From NCBI GenBank assembly GCA_036387135.1, contig DASVUH010000040.1, positions 7,320-71,319 on the forward strand: a stretch of DNA of 64,000 bases, given 5' to 3'. This document shows positions 1 to 7,848 of the stretch, piece after piece (positions within the stretch are counted from its first letter, which is position 1; each line of letters opens with the position of its first letter). This DNA comes from JALZCH01 sp036387135. GTDB lineage: Bacteria > Acidobacteriota > Blastocatellia > Pyrinomonadales > Pyrinomonadaceae. Both the position numbers and the translations under genes were made by a program. Below the pieces are notes generated by a model. The model ran no database searches. It worked only from the letters and a program-made list of their open reading frames with translations, and had not been told where the DNA came from.

Positions 1-401
1 AGAAGCTCATAAGTTCCGGCGAGAAATTTATCGCCTTCGAGAAAAGTCGGGCTGACTCTGATTTGCGCGCCTTCATTTGCCAGCAAAAATTCGGCGATGT
101 TTGTCACGCGCTCTGCCTTGTCACGCTCCCCTTCGGAAGCTAAAAGCTGGACGACGCGAGCATTCGGCGCGGTCGTGTAGCCCCAAACGGTTCCCAAAAC
201 TCCGATAGGCGTTCTGGTCGTGTAAGCCCAGCCGTTTGAGGTCGCGGTTTGACCTTCGCGGTAAGTAAAAGCGTAACCGTTTTTGAAAACCGCGACGCGG
301 CGGATTTCGGGCGCGAAATTCGGCATCAGCGCGTTTTCCTGCGAAAAGACGGGCAAAGCGTTTGCTAAAAACGCGGCAAAGAGCAGAAAGGCTTTTTTCA
401 T
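1..401 (-). CDS. Secreted protein of unknown function (N-terminal part; runs off the left edge)
   Basis: The reading frame opens with ATG at 401 on the minus strand and stays open to base 1, about 133 codons, so the C-terminus lies outside the window. The N-terminus reads MKKAFLLFAAFLANALPVFSQ, a typical Sec signal peptide with a cleavage site near SQ/E, so the product is exported. After it comes a segment containing VAVFKNGYAF. A short 'KNG.A' strand of this kind occurs near the start of DUF4139-type proteins, but this is only a resemblance. A function cannot be assigned. It lies downstream of serC on the same strand, separated by about 70 nt. Confidence 0.6.
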   Translation of the reverse strand, partial: MKKAFLLFAAFLANALPVFSQENALMPNFAPEIRRVAVFKNGYAFTYREGQTATSNGWAYTTRTPIGVLGTVWGYTTAPNARVVQLLASEGERDKAERVTNIAEFLLANEGAQIRVSPTFLEGDKFLAGTYEL

Positions 402-474
402 TTTGTTTCGGCGAAAGAAATTCAGAGTAGAAACTACGGTTTTGTGATGAGGCGCAGTTTTTAGGCAGTTGCTT

Positions 475-1563
475 TTACCCGTTTTTATCGGCGAAATCTT
501 TCATAAATTCAACCAGCACAGCGACTCCGGCTTGCGGCATTGCGTTGTAAATCGAAGCCCGGATTCCGCCGACCGAGCGATATCCTTTTAAACCGCTCAG
601 CTTTTCCCGTTCGGCTTCTGCACAAAATTTTTCTTCCAATTCTTCGGACGGGAGACGAAAAGTGACATTCATCAAACTGCGCGCTTCCCTTTCGGCGAGC
701 GGGCGATAAAAACCGTCGCTTTGGTCGAGCGCGTCATACAACAACTTGGCTTTGGCTTCGTTTTCACGCTGCATCGCCGTAACGCCGCCTTTCGCTTTGA
801 GCCAATCGCAAACCAAATCGAGCAGATAAACTCCCCAAGTGTTCGGCGTGTTCGGCATCGAGCCGTCTTTGACAAAAACGCTATAATCGAGCAGCGACGG
901 CAGATTTTCGGGAATTTTTCGGAGCAAATCATCGCGCAAAACGACGAGCGTCACGCCGGAAGGTCCTAGATTTTTCTGCGCTCCGGCGTAAATCAAAGCG
1001 TATTTTTCCGCGTCAATTTTTCTGGACATTATGTTTGACGAAGCGTCGCAAACGACCGGAATTCCGCCCGCGTCCAAATCATAATGAAACTCAACGCCGT
1101 CAATCGTTTCGTTCGAGGTGTAATGAACATAAGCCGCATCCGGCATGAAATTTAATTCTTCCTGCGCCGGAACCGAGCGAAAGCCCGATTCTTCGCCGGA
1201 AAAAATGATGTTCACGTTTCCGATTTTCTTCGCTTCTTTGACAGCTTTTTTGCCCCAAACACCAGTGACAATGTAATCAGCCGTTTGATTCGGCTGTAAA
1301 AAATTCATCGGAATCATCGAAAATTGTAAAGACGCGCCGCCCTGCAAAAATAAAACGTGATAATTTTCCGGCAAATCGAGCAGCTCTTTTATTTTTTGAC
1401 GGGCGTTTTCCAGAATCGTTTCAAACTGTTTCGAGCGATGACTGATTTCCATCACCGACATTCCGCTCTCCGTGTGCGATAAAAGCTCGCTTTTTGCACG
1501 TTCCAAAACTTCGGTCGGAAGCGTTGCCGGACCGGCGCTAAAGTTATAAATTCTTTCGGGCAT
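475..1563 (-). CDS. serC: Phosphoserine aminotransferase
   Basis: A class V aminotransferase of 362 residues, the usual SerC length. It converts 3-phosphohydroxypyruvate and glutamate to phosphoserine in cytosolic serine synthesis and also acts on the 3-hydroxy-4-phosphobutanoate intermediate of PLP synthesis. The N-terminus IYNFSAGPA is the SerC signature. The PLP-binding lysine is K197 in YAGAQKNLGPSG, and LFLQGGAS lies around residue 71-78. The start ATG at 1563 gives the family N-terminus. No serA or serB is adjacent. It follows a receiver gene on the same strand but a terminator lies between them, so it probably has its own promoter in the roughly 40 nt ahead of the ATG. Confidence 0.95.
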   Translation of the reverse strand: MPERIYNFSAGPATLPTEVLERAKSELLSHTESGMSVMEISHRSKQFETILENARQKIKELLDLPENYHVLFLQGGASLQFSMIPMNFLQPNQTADYIVTGVWGKKAVKEAKKIGNVNIIFSGEESGFRSVPAQEELNFMPDAAYVHYTSNETIDGVEFHYDLDAGGIPVVCDASSNIMSRKIDAEKYALIYAGAQKNLGPSGVTLVVLRDDLLRKIPENLPSLLDYSVFVKDGSMPNTPNTWGVYLLDLVCDWLKAKGGVTAMQRENEAKAKLLYDALDQSDGFYRPLAEREARSLMNVTFRLPSEELEEKFCAEAEREKLSGLKGYRSVGGIRASIYNAMPQAGVAVLVEFMKDFADKNG

Positions 1564-1600
1564 TTCTCAAATAATTCTCAAATAAAATTAAAAACTAAAG

Positions 1601-1654
1601 AAAAAGCAGACTAACGAGGTTTGAGGTTTGAAGTCAAACGTCATCAGTCTGCCT
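1601..1654 (-). terminator. Rho-independent terminator of the receiver gene at 1737-2123
   Basis: On the minus strand, GCAGACT pairs with AGTCTGC (plus-strand arms 1606-1612 and 1646-1652). The loop can itself form an inner hairpin (GTTTGA/TCAAAC). A run of T follows the stem in the minus direction. It lies between the receiver gene and serC. Confidence 0.6.
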
Positions 1655-1736
1655 TAAAATTTAAAGCTAATTCAAAATTTTCGCGCCGGAAATTCTATTT
1701 TATCGAATCGAGCCGCTAAACTTAGAGTCTCAAAAT

Positions 1737-2123
1737 TTAACCTGGAGAGTTTCTTGTCAGGCTGGATAATAAATCAAGAAATTCCTCGCCGGTGCCGAGG
1801 TAAACAATGTATTCATTTTCTCCGACTTGAGCGATTGTTCCTTCCAATTCTTCACCATATTTTGCCGCGACGATTATCAGCGGAGCATTTGATTTTCCAT
1901 TTTGGCGAAGCGTCCGCCCGAAGATTAATGTTTCTTCTGCTGATTTTCCGAGGAGATTAACCAAAATTAAATCCGATTTCGACAAACCGTCATTAGCTCT
2001 TTGGAGAGCATCGTTTTCATCAACCGACAGGATAACTTTATATCCCTTTTTTATCAGCAGTTCTTTGAAAATGGGGCGAGTATCGTCGTCATTTTCAAGT
2101 AGAAAAATTGTTGGTTCAATCAT
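1737..2123 (-). CDS. Degenerate stand-alone receiver domain (phospho-acceptor Asp replaced by Asn)
   Basis: A single CheY-like receiver domain of 128 residues with no output domain. The acidic pocket is present (ENDDD at 10-14). At the phosphorylation position the sequence is LILVNLLGKS, with N56 in place of Asp. The C-terminal KP motif that normally supplies the conserved lysine is also missing (EYIVYLGTGEE instead). It therefore probably cannot be phosphorylated normally and may be a protein-interaction module. It is clearly paralogous to the protein at 3164-3616, which keeps D56. It is transcribed divergently from a Crp-like regulator, with 216 nt between the starts, and the second copy repeats this arrangement. 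Confidence 0.75.
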   Translation of the reverse strand: MIEPTIFLLENDDDTRPIFKELLIKKGYKVILSVDENDALQRANDGLSKSDLILVNLLGKSAEETLIFGRTLRQNGKSNAPLIIVAAKYGEELEGTIAQVGENEYIVYLGTGEEFLDLLSSLTRNSPG

Positions 2124-2246
2124 TTTCGATTTGCCTGTTAAAGCTAAAATTAACTTATAATTAGTTTAGATATTGGTTAAATATTATTCTGTACTTAATC
2201 GAACATTCATTCGATTTTGCTTCTCTTATACTTTTTGCAAATTATT

Positions 2247-2276
2247 CTGAATGTGAATATCAATATTGACATTCAG
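2247..2276. promoter_or_regulatory. 30-bp near-perfect palindrome, candidate operator between receiver and Crp genes
   Basis: Arms CTGAATGT (2247-2254) and ACATTCAG (2269-2276) enclose AATAT-CA-ATATT, giving a symmetric 30-bp site with one G/G mismatch per half. It lies 64 nt ahead of the Crp-family start at 2340 in the divergent promoter region. The size and symmetry fit a dimeric Crp/Fnr-type regulator, possibly the adjacent gene product acting on its own promoter (inference). Confidence 0.45.
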
Positions 2277-2339
2277 TCTGTTTTATATTTTAGTAAGCAC
2301 ATTATTTATGACAGGTCTCTTGTGAAGGAGAGTTTCTAA

Positions 2340-3068
2340 ATGGATTTCGTAACGCAAAAGCAAATCGGAAACCTGATTCTTTCCGCATTGCCCGAAGAAG
2401 AGTACAACAGATTATTGCCCGATCTTGAGCCGATAAAAATGGAACTCGGCGAACTTATTGATCGCCCGTACGAAGTAATCGAATACGTTCATTTTCCACA
2501 AAACAGCATTGTTTCATCGGTTACTTATCTGGAGGACGGAACGAGCGTCGAAGCCGGAGTTATCGGGAGAGAAGGAACGACCGGAATTGCCATCGCGCTT
2601 TCAAATACAAAATCACCGCTTGAGGTCAGCGTTCAAATACCGGGAGATTGTTTGCGAATCAAAGCCGATAGATTCAAACAGGCTCTGGAAGACAATCCTG
2701 TTCTAAAAAGATTAGTGCATCGGCATATCTTTGCTTATATCGCGCAGGTATCTTACGTTAACGCCTGCAATGCTCATCACGTTCTCGAAAAACGTCTGGC
2801 GAGATGGCTGCTGATGTGTCTTGATAGAGTAAACAGCGATACTCTTTCATTAACACAAGATTTTATGGCGCAAATGTTAGGCGTCCATCGTCCCGGCGTG
2901 ACATTAGTCGCCCTTAATCTGAAAGAAGCCGGAATTATTAATTATCGCCGCGGCGAAATTACCATTTGTGACAGAGCGAAATTGGAAAAAGCGTCTTGCA
3001 AATGTTACGAAGCAATTAAAAAGGATTATGACGATTATCTCCAGCCTGATAATCAAAACAATCTTTAA
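2340..3068 (+). CDS. Crp/Fnr-family transcriptional regulator (copy 1)
   Basis: The protein has 242 residues. An N-terminal cyclic-nucleotide-binding-like beta-barrel (about 20-130, with YVHFPQNSIVSS) is followed by a dimerisation helix and a winged-helix DNA-binding domain (about 150-225, with LTQDFMAQMLGVHRPGVT as the helix-turn-helix). The arginine-rich phosphate-binding cassette typical of cAMP-binding Crp is not evident, so the ligand is unknown. It ends with the CxCYEAIKKDY motif common in this subfamily. A clear ribosome binding site (GAAGGAG) precedes the ATG. It is divergent from the degenerate receiver at 1737-2123 and paralogous to the regulator at 3868-4620. Confidence 0.88.
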   Translation: MDFVTQKQIGNLILSALPEEEYNRLLPDLEPIKMELGELIDRPYEVIEYVHFPQNSIVSSVTYLEDGTSVEAGVIGREGTTGIAIALSNTKSPLEVSVQIPGDCLRIKADRFKQALEDNPVLKRLVHRHIFAYIAQVSYVNACNAHHVLEKRLARWLLMCLDRVNSDTLSLTQDFMAQMLGVHRPGVTLVALNLKEAGIINYRRGEITICDRAKLEKASCKCYEAIKKDYDDYLQPDNQNNL

Positions 3069-3105
3069 AAACTTAATTCACTTTTAACCCGAATTTGAGC
3101 AAACG

Positions 3106-3136
3106 AAAAGGCGTTTCCCGTTGAAACGCCTTTTTT
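3106..3136 (+). terminator. Rho-independent terminator after Crp copy 1
   Basis: Perfect 12-bp arms (3106-3117 and 3123-3134, AAAAGGCGTTTC and its complement) with a 5-nt loop, ending in a run of six T. It lies between two convergent genes. Confidence 0.85.
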
Positions 3137-3163
3137 CCCCGCTTTGCCTTCCCCGTGACCGAG

Positions 3164-3616
3164 CTATTCAGTTGTTCTATGAAATTGACTGTACGCGAAC
3201 GGACTTGAGTTATTCTTAAGTCCGCGTTTTTCGCTCGCAGAGCCTTTTGTCAGGCTGGATAATAAATCAAACAATTCTTTTCCGTACTCAAGATAAACGA
3301 CGTAATCGTTTTCCCCAATCTGAATGTTTTTGCCGCGGAAATTATCGTGACGCTCTCCGGCAATCGTAACAAGAGGCACATCTAATTTTGCGCTCCGACG
3401 AATGCGGCGACCGGTTTTCAACATCTCTGCGGTTGATTTTCCGACCAGATCAACTAAAACCAAATCAACTGCAAGGTGTCCAAAGCCGACTCTTTCAAGC
3501 GCATCCGCTTCATTAATTGCGAGCAGTACCTTGTAACCATTTTTTTTTAATATCTCTTTAAAAAGAAGGCGAGTGTCTTCATCTTCTTCAATCAGAAAAA
3601 TAATCGGCTCTCTCAT
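3164..3616 (-). CDS. Stand-alone receiver domain protein (copy 2)
   Basis: A 150-residue single receiver domain with an acidic pocket (EEDED, 10-14) and the phospho-acceptor retained as D56 in LVLVDLVGKS. The C-terminal KP motif is absent, as in copy 1, so this is also an atypical receiver. It extends past the domain by about 25 polar residues with no recognised motif. Alignable residues run through the whole length of the protein at 1737-2123. It is divergent from the second Crp-like gene. No histidine kinase adjoins either pair. Confidence 0.75.
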   Translation of the reverse strand: MREPIIFLIEEDEDTRLLFKEILKKNGYKVLLAINEADALERVGFGHLAVDLVLVDLVGKSTAEMLKTGRRIRRSAKLDVPLVTIAGERHDNFRGKNIQIGENDYVVYLEYGKELFDLLSSLTKGSASEKRGLKNNSSPFAYSQFHRTTE

Positions 3617-3760
3617 TTATCCACCCACTAAATAGCTCAATCCCCTTGAAGTGTAATAACGATAATATCCGGTTGTTATTATTGGTTCTGTACGATTGAG
3701 AACATCATCACGGATTGACTTAGTGTAACTTAGCTTCTTATGGTAAGATACATCACGTTT

Positions 3761-3791
3761 ACTTACTTCAGTAAGTTTTTACATTCACATT
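3761..3791. promoter_or_regulatory. Candidate regulatory sites ahead of Crp copy 2
   Basis: ACTTAC-TTCA-GTAAGT (3761-3776) is a 16-bp palindrome. Immediately after it, ATTCACATT (3783-3791) is the reverse complement of AATGTGAAT, a string also found in the 30-bp palindrome ahead of copy 1 (2250-2258). The shared half-site hints at related regulation of the two modules. Confidence 0.3.
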
Positions 3792-3867
3792 AGGTTCAGC
3801 CCGGAAGACTTTTCCTTTTGATGTTTGTTCGCGTATTAACCGTCAACTACAGAAAGGTGAAAGACTC

Positions 3868-4620
3868 ATGCTGAGCACTTCCCAAAATCGCAATCTTCAA
3901 CAAACCAAAAAGTTAAAAAGCGAAAATTCACAAATTAATAACGTCATTCTTTCGAGATTGCCTGAAAAAGAATACAAAGAGCTTTTGCCCGACCTTCAAT
4001 TTTTAGAATTGAAGAGTCACGACGTTATTCATCGCCCGCACGAGCATATCGAATACGTTTATTTTCCCGAAAATAGTCTTATTTCATCCGTCACCGTTTT
4101 TGAGGATGGAACCAGCGTTGAAACCGGCACTATCGGGAGAGAAGGAATGACGGGAGTTACGATAGCTTTATCAAAAAAACAATCGCCGAGAGAGTCAATT
4201 GTGCAAATCCCCGGCGAGGGCTGGCGAATCAAAGCCGACAGATTTCAAGCCGCTTTAAAACGCGAAGGTTTACTGGCGCAATTGGCATCGGAGTTTATCT
4301 TTGCTTTTCTAACGGAAGCGGCACAATGCGCCGCCTGCAACTCGCATCACGAGATCACCGCACGTTTGGCAAAATGGCTGCTGATAAGCAGCTACAAAAC
4401 AGGACGCACCGAATTTCATTTAACGCAGGATTTTCTCGCACAGATGCTCGGTGTTCACCGCCCCGGCGTTACATTAGTAGCTATCAATCTGAAAGAAATG
4501 GGACTCATTAATTATCGCAGAGGAATAATCACCATAACTGATAAAGAAGGTTTGGAAGAACAGACGTGCGAATGTTACGAAGCAATCAAAAGCCAATATG
4601 AAAGCTACGCAGCAGTTTGA
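3868..4620 (+). CDS. Crp/Fnr-family transcriptional regulator (copy 2)
   Basis: The 250 residues have the same architecture as copy 1: cNMP-binding-like domain, then a winged helix with LTQDFLAQMLGVHRPGVT, and the terminal CECYEAIKSQYE. Its N-terminus is about 17 residues longer than copy 1. AGAAAGGTGAAAG before the ATG serves as ribosome binding site. The DNA-recognition helices of the two copies are almost identical, so they may bind related sites. Their ligand domains differ more, which suggests different signals (inference). Confidence 0.88.
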   Translation: MLSTSQNRNLQQTKKLKSENSQINNVILSRLPEKEYKELLPDLQFLELKSHDVIHRPHEHIEYVYFPENSLISSVTVFEDGTSVETGTIGREGMTGVTIALSKKQSPRESIVQIPGEGWRIKADRFQAALKREGLLAQLASEFIFAFLTEAAQCAACNSHHEITARLAKWLLISSYKTGRTEFHLTQDFLAQMLGVHRPGVTLVAINLKEMGLINYRRGIITITDKEGLEEQTCECYEAIKSQYESYAAV

Positions 4621-4662
4621 TTATTTAATCTATTTTTGCGTGGAACATTAATTTTGGGACAT

Positions 4663-5058
4663 TTAACCCGCGTTGATTGTTGATTCCTTTTGCTCGACCA
4701 ATCGAAAGACGGTTTCAGTCAGAATATTAAGATCATTCGGTTTGACCAGAAAGGCTTGCGCTCCCGATGCAAGTATCGCCACACGATCTTTCTCTCGCGC
4801 CGAAGCGGTGAAGAAAACTACCGGCACATTTTTATTAAACGTTCTGATTGCGCGGCAAACGTCCATCCCGTCAATTTCCGGCATCAGGTAATCTAAAACT
4901 ACCGCGTCGAAGTCTTCATAACGGATAAGCCGGATGGCTTCCTGCCCGTCCTGGCAGGTAACGACTTTATAACCGTCGCCTTCAAACATTAAACGCACAA
5001 GCTCGCACGTATCAATATTGTCGTCAACACAGAGGACAGTATGAGTGTTCTTTTTCAT
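4663..5058 (-). CDS. Stand-alone response-regulator receiver protein
   Basis: A canonical single CheY-like domain of 131 residues: acidic pair D12/D13, phospho-acceptor D56 in VVLDYLMPEIDG, the Thr switch in VVFFTAS, and lysine in AFLVKPND. Unlike the two receivers to its left it has every catalytic residue. No output domain is fused. It is convergent with Crp copy 2. Its best relative in the window is the receiver at 51508-51915. No kinase adjoins it. Confidence 0.85.
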   Translation of the reverse strand: MKKNTHTVLCVDDNIDTCELVRLMFEGDGYKVVTCQDGQEAIRLIRYEDFDAVVLDYLMPEIDGMDVCRAIRTFNKNVPVVFFTASAREKDRVAILASGAQAFLVKPNDLNILTETVFRLVEQKESTINAG

Positions 5059-5267
5059 AATTCCGGTCTAAATTTTCCCTCAGTTCGAGCAAGGAAGCCG
5101 TCTCTAATGAGAACAAAGTTATGGAGAACTCTTTCTGACAACAGCCTTAATTGCTTATCTTATTTTTTGGAGTGATTCAGAACAACAATTCTGATATGAA
5201 TGTTTCAACGATAACACAAACTCTACAGCATTTCTGTATGTTTTACTACATTGACTCAAAAAGATTT

Positions 5268-5864
5268 TTATAACCAATTAACCGAATCAGCATTCAGAGT
5301 TTCACGTAGTTTCGTCATTCCCATTCGCATCCGGGTTTTTACCGTTCCGAGCGGAACATTTGCTCGCTCGGCAATCTCCGTTTGCGAATAGCCGTCGAAA
5401 TATGCCATCAGCAATAAACTGCGTTGATTTTCGGGCAATCCGCTCAAAGCCGTTCGCACCAGCATTTGACGCTTGCGAAGAATCAGGTTTTGCTCGATCT
5501 TTGAATCAATATAAAGCGGTTTATTCGCGCCCGCTCGCTCTGCTGCAAGTGTACGTGTTTTCAGGAATCGCAATCGGTCAATGGCTCTGCACCGCGTAAT
5601 TGTCAGAAGCCAGGTAAAAACCTTGCCCCGTTCTGCGTCAAAGCTCTTTGCCTGTTGCCAGACCTGAACAAAAACCTCTTGTAATATATCTTCGGCTTCC
5701 GCGCGGTTGTTTAGAATGCGAACTAATAATCCGAACAGAATTTTTCGATAGCGGTCATAAAACAAGGCTAAAGCAGCTTCGTCGTTATTTGATATGCGGC
5801 GAATCAAATCAGCATCGCTGGTCTGCTCGGTATCCAAAAATACAGGATCAATTCTCGCCGCCAT
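5268..5864 (-). CDS. ECF-type RNA polymerase sigma factor
   Basis: 198 residues containing sigma-70 region 2 (about 20-95, with RAEAEDILQEVFVQVW and KVFTWLLTITRCRAIDRLR) and region 4 (about 130-190, with GYSQTEIAERANVPLGTVKTR). The spacing and the 'AEDILQEVF' sequence are close to SigK-type ECF factors. No anti-sigma gene adjoins: downstream on the same strand is a receiver gene about 210 nt away, upstream a divergent Lrp gene. It is a candidate for recognising the three shared promoter motifs at 18.3, 19.4 and 22.1 kb, but nothing in the sequence links them directly. Confidence 0.9.
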   Translation of the reverse strand: MAARIDPVFLDTEQTSDADLIRRISNNDEAALALFYDRYRKILFGLLVRILNNRAEAEDILQEVFVQVWQQAKSFDAERGKVFTWLLTITRCRAIDRLRFLKTRTLAAERAGANKPLYIDSKIEQNLILRKRQMLVRTALSGLPENQRSLLLMAYFDGYSQTEIAERANVPLGTVKTRMRMGMTKLRETLNADSVNWL

Positions 5865-6004
5865 ATGCGCCTTATTTCAATCGTGTTTTACGATTCAAAG
5901 GATAGCACCAACTCAAAGGCGAAATTTATTGAAATATGATATTTTAGTGCGGAAAACCTGCAATTATTCCTGATTTATGGTGAAATTCCGCAAACTGATA
6001 CGAT

Positions 6005-6481
6005 ATGGATTTATTTGATAAAAAAATCCTTGCTATTGTTCAGCAAAACAACCAGCTCTCGGCAGACAAAATTGCCGAGCAGGTAAACTTGTCCGCATCC
6101 GCCGTTCAGCGCCGATTAAAACGACTGCGCAAAGATGGAATCATCGAAGCCGACGTAGCGATTATCTCGCCGCAGGCAAGCGGCAGATTGTTGACAATTA
6201 TCGTCGAAGTGACGCTTGAGCAGGAACGTTTAATATCCTCGGTTCTGGATGAGTTTAAGAAACTCGTGCTGAATACGCCGGAAGTTATGCAGTGTTATCA
6301 CGTAACGGGAAACGCCGATTTTATTCTGATTATTGCCGCCAAGGATATGCAGGATTATGAGGCTTTGACGCGCCGGCTCTTTATTGACAATCGAAGTGTC
6401 AGGCGTTTTCAGACGAGCGTTGTTGTCAGCAGGGTTAAATCAAGATCAACGGTACCGTTTCTTGAAGAACCGAGTGAATAA
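6005..6481 (+). CDS. Lrp/AsnC-family transcriptional regulator
   Basis: 158 residues. An N-terminal helix-turn-helix (about 5-55, with LSADKIAEQVNLSASAVQRR) and a C-terminal AsnC/RAM ligand-binding domain (about 70-145, with YHVTGNADFILII). Members act as small-molecule-responsive regulators, often sensing amino acids. No amino-acid metabolic gene is adjacent, so its target is unknown. It is divergent from the ECF sigma gene, with 140 nt between the starts. Confidence 0.9.
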   Translation: MDLFDKKILAIVQQNNQLSADKIAEQVNLSASAVQRRLKRLRKDGIIEADVAIISPQASGRLLTIIVEVTLEQERLISSVLDEFKKLVLNTPEVMQCYHVTGNADFILIIAAKDMQDYEALTRRLFIDNRSVRRFQTSVVVSRVKSRSTVPFLEEPSE

Positions 6482-6484
6482 ATA

Positions 6485-6512
6485 AAAAAGGCGGTCGCAA
6501 AACCACCTTTTT
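6485..6512. terminator. Hairpin terminator between convergent genes
   Basis: AAAAAGGCGGT pairs with ACCACCTTTTT through one C/A mismatch, with a CGCAAA loop. T-runs occur on both strands, so it can serve both the Lrp gene and the gene converging from 6882. Confidence 0.65.
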
Positions 6513-6534
6513 AGAATTTAAACTTTAAAAGTTT

Positions 6535-6882
6535 TTAGCGTCTGCCCTTCAAAAGAAAGCCGAGAACGATTCCCGCTGCCGCTGAAATCAAAAGCGCCTG
6601 ACCGGGTTTGCGGCGGGCGAAATCCTTGGCTTCTTCGGTAATTTGATTCAAATCTTTGTTCTGCAAATCTTTGAATTTATCTCCCGCCTGTCCCAAATAT
6701 TCCTGCGCGTAACCTTTCGCTTTGTTCAAAGCCTCGGTCGCCTGCTGCCCGTAAACCTGCGCTTGTCCGCGCCAATCTTCCGTCGCGGTTTGCGTTGTCG
6801 CGGCGTCTTCGCCGTTTGGCGGCGTCGAGCGCACGAGCGCGCGGTTATCCGATAATTCGGCTGATTCATTGTATTCTGACAT
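6535..6882 (-). CDS. Small membrane-anchored protein, YqjD/ElaB/DUF883-like
   Basis: 115 residues. A polar, Ala/Gln/Lys-rich amphipathic stretch (about 38-85) is followed by KDFARRKPGQ and one C-terminal transmembrane helix (ALLISAAAGIVLGFLL) ending in KGRR. This arrangement matches the DUF883/YqjD group, whose members are anchored to the inner membrane by the C-terminal helix. Similarity is in architecture and the 'RRKPGQALL' region only, so the assignment is tentative. Confidence 0.6.
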   Translation of the reverse strand: MSEYNESAELSDNRALVRSTPPNGEDAATTQTATEDWRGQAQVYGQQATEALNKAKGYAQEYLGQAGDKFKDLQNKDLNQITEEAKDFARRKPGQALLISAAAGIVLGFLLKGRR

Positions 6883-7136
6883 TTCAAAATTCTCCTATCT
6901 CAAATAAATATTTCAGTCACGATTGCTGATTTTCTCGCCTGTCCGATGCTTTAATGACTGCAAAAGGTTGATACGAAATTAAAATAAACAATGTTCGGCT
7001 TTACCGGAATTGATTGCGGATAATGCTGATTTGGAAGATAAAACACTGAGTTTTAAAAAGTTTATTTATCAGCCATATTCCCTCAAATCCGCGTTTTCTG
7101 CGGTCTATTTATGCTTGACAGCAGATTTATTTTCGG

Positions 7137-7162
7137 GCAAAGTAAGTAAGTGCTTACTTTGC
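7137..7162. promoter_or_regulatory. TetR operator palindrome over the efflux-operon promoter
   Basis: GCAAAGTAAG (7137-7146) and CTTACTTTGC (7153-7162) form a perfect 10-bp inverted repeat with a 6-bp spacer, just ahead of the TetR gene's ribosome binding site. A TTGACA at 7115-7120 could be the -35 box, so the palindrome would cover the -10 region. This fits autorepression by the TetR-family product. Confidence 0.7.
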
Positions 7163-7178
7163 TTTTAAAGGAGAAGAT

Positions 7179-7838
7179 TTGAACCCTGATTCATGTTTAT
7201 TAAAAAACGCTTCCGGCAGAATGGCTGCCGACGACAGGCGTTTGCAAATCCTGCAAGTTGCGATGGAATTATTCTCACAGCGCGGATTTGGCGGGACGAC
7301 TACGCGCGAAATCGCGCTCGCGGCAGGTGTGTCTGAAGCGATTATTTTCCGTCATTTCACAACCAAACAAGAGCTTTACAAAGCGATTCTCGATCATCAG
7401 ATTTGCCACGGCGGAGGCGGCGATAAAATGTCGGAGATTGCCGAAATTTTCGAGCAAAAAAACGATTACGAAATTTTTTATCAGCTCGGTCTCGGCGCGA
7501 TGAAACATCATCAGGAAGATGTGGATTTTATGCGTCTGCTCTTTTTTTCGGCGCTCGAAGGTCACGAATTGGCGCAGATGTTTTTTGAGGGTTTTGTCGC
7601 CGAAATGTACGACCGGCTCGGCGGTTATATCGAACAGCGGCAGCAGGACGGCGCTTTTCGGATTGATGTTCAGCCGCGCGTCGTCGTTCGGGCGTTTGTC
7701 GGAATGCTGATACATCATTCGCTCAACAATATTTTATGGGACAAAAAACGGCGACTTTTAGATATTTCCGACGAAGAAGCCGCGCGCCAGTTTACCGAAA
7801 TTTTACTTGGCGGCATCAAAATCAAGGATCAGGGATGA
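7179..7838 (+). CDS. TetR/AcrR-family repressor of the RND efflux operon
   Basis: 219 residues with an N-terminal TetR helix-turn-helix (about 20-65, with GFGGTTTREIALAAGVSEAIIFRHF) and an all-helical C-terminal ligand domain. The start is TTG at 7179, chosen because AAAGGAGA ends about 5 nt ahead of it. It is first in an operon with the membrane-fusion protein (10-nt gap) and the RND pump. A perfect palindrome overlaps its promoter. The expected role is ligand-relieved repression of efflux, as for AcrR/TtgR-type regulators. Confidence 0.9.
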   Translation: MNPDSCLLKNASGRMAADDRRLQILQVAMELFSQRGFGGTTTREIALAAGVSEAIIFRHFTTKQELYKAILDHQICHGGGGDKMSEIAEIFEQKNDYEIFYQLGLGAMKHHQEDVDFMRLLFFSALEGHELAQMFFEGFVAEMYDRLGGYIEQRQQDGAFRIDVQPRVVVRAFVGMLIHHSLNNILWDKKRRLLDISDEEAARQFTEILLGGIKIKDQG

Positions 7839-7848
7839 AGGCGGAACG

